Shown piece after piece: positions 60,701 to 64,000 of a stretch of 64,000 nt of DNA. The DNA is taken from contig NC_088786.1 in assembly GCF_949628265.1 (NCBI RefSeq), forward strand, positions 14,632,001 through 14,696,000. Direction: 5' to 3'. The position numbers and the translations under genes were made by a program. Numbering within the stretch: position 1 is the stretch's first letter; the number at the start of each line of letters is the position of its first letter. Below the pieces are notes generated by a model. It was given only the letters and a program-made list of their open reading frames with translations. It had not been told where the DNA came from and did no database searches. This stretch comes from Cloeon dipterum. Lineage: Eukaryota > Arthropoda > Insecta > Ephemeroptera > Baetidae.

Positions 60701-62811
60701 GTGATGGATGCGAGGCGAGTGCCGCATCTCGTCCGCAGGGCCGTTTGCTTTAGCTTAATGGTCCTTTTAAATTGCGCCAAATTAAGCCGTGTGTGCTCGT
60801 AAACACGCGCAGATATGATTTAATTGCCTCTTTTCATTCGACTTTTTACAGCCTTTGTTTTTAATTTGCACCGCTGGAATAAAGTTCGCAGGTAGTAAAG
60901 AGAGATAGAAACAGCTGCCGTGTCTTTTTTATTTTGCACACGGGTGCCGCATTATTTTTTATTATTACTTTTTTAATGCCTCTATTCCGGCTTTGGGTAT
61001 ATGAAACAGGTATTGAAAAGGAAGTTTCAAACTGAAATGTCGCTTTTGACGCACGCGGTTTTCGTTCAAAATGGTTGCTTTTGAAATTGATGTATTTTGA
61101 AGCTCAAACAGGGCGAGGAAAAACTGAAAATCATGGGAATTGTTCATAAAAGCACAATTATAGGTGAAAAATTAATGTGGCTTGCAGATTTCAAAAACTC
61201 GAACTTTAGAAAAATCACCTTTTTATCGTTGCATGGAAAATGTATGTTCTGATAACTTTTTTTGTGCCATAAATATTCATTCACCAATAGTCAGCTTGTT
61301 TTTTCTGAAACTCATACCTTTTTTCAAGAATATCCATATTTGATTTCATAAAAATTCCTCCAAGGTTATCTAAAATATAGAATTCCAAAATACCCACAAT
61401 GCATTCATCTTGCAAGTATAAAAATGTGTCGCATTACTCTCGCAATTTTGACTATTGAAAAATTACGAAATTAGCAGACGAGGATGAAGAAAAATAAGTT
61501 TCACTATTTCTTCATCTCAGCGCGCATTTATCTTTGTTATGAATGTCAACGATGAGCAATTTTTCTCCACAAAGAACATGGACGCGCGCGCACAAAGTCG
61601 GCAGCCCAGCTTTAATCTCTTTTAATAAAACGCGGCCGAGGGTAAATGATGGTTTTTGTTGCGAGCGGCACACACGACGCGCGCGCACACACGAGGGCAA
61701 GGGTTAATAAAAGCGTCAAACTCGTCAGCAGTTGGTTATTATCGCGGCAGCCTTGCCAGGCCGAAAGTAATAAATGAGCACGTGGGAGCCGCGCGGCTTG
61801 CAAAAGTTGCTGGTCCAGCCCCGTTTAGCTGGACAAGAGCAGATTTTATCAATTAAAAGGGAACGGGCGTGGTGCGCAAGTTGTAAAAATCAAGTGAGCG
61901 AGCGCGTGCCAGGAATGAGCGGAGCGACGAAAACACCATTGCACACACATCACGCTCCTCGGGTGGAAATATTTTTGTCGAGGGAGCAGTTCAGCATTCT
62001 AGCAGGAGTTCTAGCTTGGGATTTTTTACCATTTCATTCAGTATTTAATTTATATTAAATTGTAAAAAGTTAATTTAATAAAATGAGTGAGGCATGATTG
62101 AGTGGCAATGATTCGTCAAAAGTTGCTAAAGTTACATACCATTTTTTAATAATTATTATATTTGACTTTTTGACAAAATGCGATGATCAAAAAGGGTCCC
62201 AGTTAGTGAAGGACTAGAAAAGTCTCTCTGCCGAACCAACTCAGCCGGTGACGCAAGGCCAAAGAGAATAAAATTGCTAAACTTATTGAAAAATAATTAC
62301 TTTACAGTCAAACGCGTGGTTCTAATTCACCCACACATGAATCTGTTCTTTAAATTTCCCATTAAAATCGACCTTTGATAGCGAGCGTTTTTAATTAAGG
62401 CCCAATTTTCTATCTCTTTTCAACACGAATTCCAATTTCAGCGGAAAATTGGCGGTCGTAGGTGCCGCAAGCAATGCTGGTACTAATCCAATTCCAGCCC
62501 AGCATAATTTGACCGGGTAATTGGTGTTTGCTCGCCGGTTCCAAGATTGAGCTGTCTAGCCGCGTTCGTTCCACTCTCCCTCGTCTGATTTGCATTGCAA
62601 ATTTGGAATCGAGCAGCAAGCCGAGTGCGGGCCTACCTGTAGCGGATAACGGTGGGCAGCTCGCGGTTGGACGCGTCCAGCCAGGTCACCGACGGTGGCG
62701 GGTTGCCCAGGGCAGAGCAGCCCAGGATCGTGCCCGTCGAGTTGGAGAAGTCGACCGCGGACGGCGGCTCCTGGATGAACACAGGCCCTTGCAAATTGAG
62801 TGCCAGCAAAC
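33697..62811 (-). CDS. Dscam2-like: Dscam-family cell adhesion receptor, 5' end missing
   Basis: Homophilic cell-surface receptor of the Dscam family, used in neuronal self-avoidance, tiling and wiring. From 62811 down to the stop at 33697, 31 exons join in frame for 2,001 residues. Order: Ig1-Ig9, four FN3, Ig10, two FN3, one membrane segment and a cytoplasmic tail of about 330 residues ending in YTIHV. This 9-4-1-2 layout is diagnostic of Dscam. The signal-peptide exon is beyond the right edge. The exons for the N-terminal halves of Ig2 and Ig3 and for Ig7 are each present once, so this is not the hypervariable Dscam1; it is a Dscam2/3/4-type paralogue, and I cannot decide which. The intron inside the Ig1 codon frame is 10.5 kb. 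Exons are listed separately below. Frame and domain calls are strong; single splice sites were chosen by eye. Confidence 0.93.
33971..34174 (-). CDS. Dscam cytoplasmic exon ([12 protein letters not shown] block)
   Basis: Encodes the conserved Dscam tail block [14 protein letters not shown] and ends LVKR. The acceptor TTTCAG is strong. If the donor is not used, the frame reads 14 more residues to a stop at 33925. Confidence 0.8.
34268..34358 (-). CDS. Dscam cytoplasmic exon
   Basis: Encodes [18 protein letters not shown] and on to a split Arg. Read-through would hit an in-frame TAG at once, so splicing over the 93-base intron is required. Confidence 0.75.
34726..34950 (-). CDS. Dscam cytoplasmic exon, Ser-rich
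   Basis: Serine- and arginine-rich tail sequence beginning [21 protein letters not shown] donor and GACAG acceptor; phases fit both neighbours. Confidence 0.75.
35445..35768 (-). CDS. Dscam cytoplasmic exon (YEICPYATF block)
   Basis: Contains the conserved tail block [13 protein letters not shown] and several tyrosines that could be phosphorylated, then Ala- and Gln-rich sequence. Confidence 0.82.
36609..36826 (-). CDS. Dscam juxtamembrane cytoplasmic exon
   Basis: Begins with the split Arg after the membrane segment and encodes [19 protein letters not shown], followed by Gln/His- and Ser-rich sequence. Confidence 0.82.
36879..37026 (-). CDS. Dscam transmembrane exon
   Basis: A hydrophobic segment of about 23 residues (36955-36887), starting VIVPIISGL and ending CVCIIV before Arg-Arg, is the only membrane span. 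The basic residues after it set the cytoplasmic side. Confidence 0.88.
37149..37445 (-). CDS. Dscam FN3 domain 6 exon
   Basis: A whole FN3 domain in one exon, from [12 protein letters not shown] to [15 protein letters not shown], with the typical Trp and Tyr core residues. Confidence 0.85.
37505..37693 (-). CDS. Dscam FN3 domain 5, C-terminal half
   Basis: Encodes [15 protein letters not shown] to [18 protein letters not shown], the Y-x-V-x-A-x-N strand pattern of an FN3 domain. Confidence 0.85.
38218..38589 (-). CDS. Dscam Ig10 and start of FN3 domain 5
   Basis: Ig10 has its cysteines in LSMSCITVG and YTCHVEN. The same exon continues into FN3-5 ([19 protein letters not shown]). Its place between FN3-4 and FN3-5 is typical of Dscam. 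Confidence 0.87.
38793..38949 (-). CDS. Dscam FN3 domain 4, C-terminal half
   Basis: Contains [22 protein letters not shown], the FN3 core strands. The acceptor is TTCTAG and the frame enters at phase 0. Confidence 0.82.
39332..39474 (-). CDS. Dscam FN3 domain 4, N-terminal half
   Basis: Starts [20 protein letters not shown] and includes the conserved Trp-x-x-Pro. It is separated from FN3-3 by a very short intron of 61 bases. Confidence 0.83.
39536..39694 (-). CDS. Dscam FN3 domain 3, C-terminal half
   Basis: Encodes [20 protein letters not shown] followed by [12 protein letters not shown], a normal FN3 end. Confidence 0.82.
40085..40234 (-). CDS. Dscam FN3 domain 3, N-terminal half
   Basis: Starts [20 protein letters not shown] and includes [19 protein letters not shown]. 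Confidence 0.84.
40660..40897 (-). CDS. Dscam FN3 domain 2, C-terminal part
   Basis: Covers [16 protein letters not shown] to [17 protein letters not shown]. Two GT donors three bases apart would both keep frame; I chose the GTGAGT one. Confidence 0.83.
41749..41764. repeat. AT dinucleotide repeat in Dscam intron
   Basis: A perfect TA run in the intron between the two FN3-2 exons, which otherwise holds nothing that I recognise. Confidence 0.75.
42062..42132 (-). CDS. Dscam FN3 domain 2, start
   Basis: A small exon encoding [20 protein letters not shown] then VRWK, the A and B strands of FN3-2. Confidence 0.82.
42190..42374 (-). CDS. Dscam FN3 domain 1, C-terminal half
   Basis: Contains [20 protein letters not shown]. 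The acceptor is a CAGCAG tandem, so the exon can begin at 42374 or 42371, giving or dropping one Ser. Confidence 0.83.
43212..43359 (-). CDS. Dscam FN3 domain 1, N-terminal half
   Basis: Encodes [20 protein letters not shown] and [20 protein letters not shown], a standard FN3 start after Ig9. Confidence 0.84.
43958..44242 (-). CDS. Dscam Ig9 exon
   Basis: Ig domain with cysteines in [11 protein letters not shown] and [13 protein letters not shown]. The domain is complete in one exon. Confidence 0.87.
45155..45328 (-). CDS. Dscam Ig8, C-terminal half
   Basis: Encodes [20 protein letters not shown] then [12 protein letters not shown], with the second Ig cysteine. The NGIG.GLS block is characteristic of Dscam Ig8. 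Confidence 0.87.
46017..46136 (-). CDS. Dscam Ig8, N-terminal half
   Basis: Encodes [20 protein letters not shown] then [12 protein letters not shown] and the Trp, the first half of Ig8. Confidence 0.86.
46446..46727 (-). CDS. Dscam Ig7 exon (single copy)
   Basis: Starts [20 protein letters not shown], with cysteines in [11 protein letters not shown] and [10 protein letters not shown]. This is the domain that is a large exon array in Dscam1 and a pair in fly Dscam2. The flanking introns here are about 260 and 310 bases and hold no second copy. Confidence 0.88.
46988..47260 (-). CDS. Dscam Ig6 exon
   Basis: Encodes [20 protein letters not shown] to [12 protein letters not shown] and [10 protein letters not shown]; closely follows the Dscam Ig6 pattern. 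Confidence 0.88.
47390..47686 (-). CDS. Dscam Ig5 exon
   Basis: Ig domain with [16 protein letters not shown], a Trp-containing core and [14 protein letters not shown]; complete in one exon. Confidence 0.88.
47843..48140 (-). CDS. Dscam Ig4 exon
   Basis: Starts [20 protein letters not shown], with cysteines in [10 protein letters not shown] and [13 protein letters not shown]. The TAPLSA linker is shared by all Dscams at this place. Confidence 0.88.
48544..48703 (-). CDS. Dscam Ig3, C-terminal half
   Basis: Encodes [15 protein letters not shown] to [18 protein letters not shown]. Acceptor AAAAG has a weak pyrimidine tract. Confidence 0.83.
49284..49401 (-). CDS. Dscam Ig3, N-terminal half
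   Basis: Encodes [20 protein letters not shown]. In Dscam1 this half-domain is a large alternative exon array; here only one copy is visible between Ig2 and the second half of Ig3. Confidence 0.85.
49868..50007 (-). CDS. Dscam Ig2, C-terminal half
   Basis: Encodes [20 protein letters not shown], then [14 protein letters not shown]. Confidence 0.85.
50133..50301 (-). CDS. Dscam Ig2, N-terminal half
   Basis: Encodes [20 protein letters not shown], then [13 protein letters not shown] and a Ser-Trp core. It is single copy, unlike the exon 4 array of Dscam1. Confidence 0.85.
50302..51968 (-). other. Dscam intron between Ig1 and Ig2 (about 1.7 kb)
   Basis: This is where a Dscam1 would carry its exon 4 array. 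I see no repeated half-Ig exons. GC-richer blocks lie near 50700-51000 and 51240-51900. Confidence 0.6.
51969..52111 (-). CDS. Dscam Ig1, C-terminal half
   Basis: Encodes [20 protein letters not shown] and [20 protein letters not shown]. The N-S-V-G-S-I-V-S-R block is the typical end of Dscam Ig1. Confidence 0.87.
53112..53124. repeat. Alternating CG/TG tract in Dscam intron
   Basis: A short CG run passing into TG. The 14-base word beginning GCGCGTGTGTTT at 53115-53128 recurs exactly at 59172-59185. Confidence 0.6.
56587..56604. repeat. Alternating CG/TG tract in Dscam intron
   Basis: About five CG units followed by TG units, then TTTGTTTG; same layout as the tracts at 53112 and 59171. Confidence 0.7.
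61668..61693. repeat. CA-CG-CA alternating tract in Dscam intron
   Basis: A CG run flanked on both sides by CA repeats, with one interruption. Confidence 0.65.
62637..62811 (-). CDS. Dscam Ig1, N-terminal half (first exon in window)
   Basis: Encodes [19 protein letters not shown], then [20 protein letters not shown], the first Ig cysteine and Trp. It enters with one base carried from an upstream exon, which must encode the signal peptide and lies outside the window. Confidence 0.87.
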
Positions 62812-64000
62812 CTGAAATCAGAGAAAAAAGTGGTCAGTAATAGTTTTTTAATTGATCGAATTAAACTGTAAACAACACCTAACAATTATTTGGTTTCTGT
62901 ATAATTTAATAAGTATGTTTACTGTACACGCCGTAGGCGTGCTACTCTATTCACTTAATACATCACAATATCACTTATTCCACTATATGGCCGCTGCTTC
63001 TCGGTAACTCATTTGCATAATATTACACTATTTGAGCATGTGGTACTTTTCACATTGATCTCCACAAAACTTATACAAGTGCATTCATCACATGGTTCAT
63101 AATGGAATGAAACAGTTGAACAGCATAAAAAATAGTGGTAACTGTGACAAGCAAATCTAGTAAAAATGAGTCTATAATTAAAATTTTTAATGCATATAAT
63201 TTTTGAACAGGTGATTCAAAAATTTAATAAATTCGAGCTTGAAACACTTTCAAAGCTATGGAATAGTGAAAAAGCTGGAGGAAGGAATTTAATTTATATC
63301 ATGCAGTTGGCTATCTTCATTTAGCGCAATGCATGTGCGTGGGTGGAGTGTGGGCCGGATACCTATATTTAACTCGCAGGCAATTCCATTCCAATCAGAG
63401 TGGTAAGGAATGCGAGTAGCTTGCTGATCTGCACCTTTCTAGTGTGCATGAATCAATTTCAAGGGACAAATTTCTAGCGTTTCAATCAAACATCACGGTA
63501 TGGGGAAGCGGCGGCGGTCCTTCACAGCTCATTCCTTACGACTTATGCTGTCTTATTTTAGTCTTTCACGATGTTACTGGGTGCCTGCGAATAGTTTCCA
63601 ACTAATTGCTCACCTGTCTTACTCAGAGGGCAAAAATTTATACGAGAGCAAAATATTTTCTTTGATGGATATTTCTTTTTTATTTAAAATTTTCTTAATG
63701 GTGAACTGTCGAAAAAGGATAATCAAGTGATGAAAATTTAATTTAGATAACATTAATTATACTGATTTATTCTCAGCAGTTTGTATATATACATTAATTT
63801 TTTTACTATATATATACCTCGTCTTTTGTTAATTGAAAAAATGAAACATATTCATAAAAATCTGTCAAAATTAAACCAGAAAGTTTTCAAAACATAAATA
63901 TTTACTGCGACATTAAGCATTTTATTTAAATAAAAAGTATCAGAATTCCTCATCACCAAATACTCTAAATGAAATATGATCAATCGTTACCCCCGCGCTA
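62812..64000. other. Upstream Dscam intron, partial
   Basis: AT-rich DNA with no signal-peptide exon that I can recognise on the minus strand. The intron continues past the window edge. Confidence 0.6.

Larger units (their letters stand above)
52112..62636 (-). other. 10.5-kb Dscam intron inside Ig1
   Basis: Splits an Arg codon of Ig1 (AG before, G after). No further exon is evident. By eye it alternates GC-richer blocks (near 52840-53540, 54680-55420, 56100-56950, 57560-58120, 58700-59420, 60260-60960, 61500-62040) with AT-rich spacers, like the left third of the window. Long first introns of neuronal genes often carry enhancers; that use is inferred. Confidence 0.65.

Overview
The window is arthropod nuclear DNA, most likely from an insect. 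The evidence is AT-rich sequence, spliced genes with many 50-100 bp GT-AG introns beside a few multi-kilobase ones, AATAAA-type poly(A) signals, TATA/initiator promoters and an arthropod-type Dscam gene. I cannot resolve the order or species. No bacterial, viral or CRISPR features were seen.

All five recognisable genes lie on the minus strand, head to tail. Read in transcriptional direction from the right: (1) a Dscam-family cell-adhesion gene (33697-62811). Its 5' end (signal peptide, promoter) is off the right edge, and 31 coding exons chain in phase from Ig1 to the stop codon, giving 9 Ig, 4 FN3, Ig10, 2 FN3, one membrane segment and a cytoplasmic tail. (2, 3) Two tandem Na+/H+ antiporter genes of the NHA/SLC9B type: copy D (30168-32888, 535 aa) and copy C (27892-29817, 484 aa). 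(4, 5) Two tandem secreted serine carboxypeptidase genes like retinoid-inducible serine carboxypeptidase: copy B (25050-27331, 453 aa) and copy A (21078-23983, 477 aa). The four duplicated genes are packed into about 12 kb with 350-1,070 bp between coding regions, and each pair shares nearly all its intron positions.

The left 20.9 kb and the 10.5 kb intron that splits the Dscam Ig1 domain have no recognisable exons. Both show the same texture by eye: GC-richer, CpG-retaining blocks of roughly 0.4-0.8 kb separated by very AT-rich spacers. The blocks carry CA/CG alternating tracts, GAGA-type tracts and homeodomain-like words, and I read them as candidate regulatory DNA.

For function, the carboxypeptidases have signal peptides and a complete Ser-Asp-His triad (secretory or lysosomal). 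The NHA proteins are polytopic cation/proton antiporters. TGATAAG sites upstream of copies B and C fit gut or epithelial expression of that cluster. Dscam is a neuronal receptor and probably unrelated functionally.

Main points for a second look: both NHA copies have Glu-Asp where the family has its two-acid motif; carboxypeptidase A has an altered oxyanion loop; NHA copy C has a GC-AG intron and no N-terminal cytosolic region; Dscam has tandem splice sites and a possible retained-intron tail that would remove its PDZ ligand; and the long non-coding tracts show kilobase-scale composition alternation. I did not find a clearly new multi-gene system.
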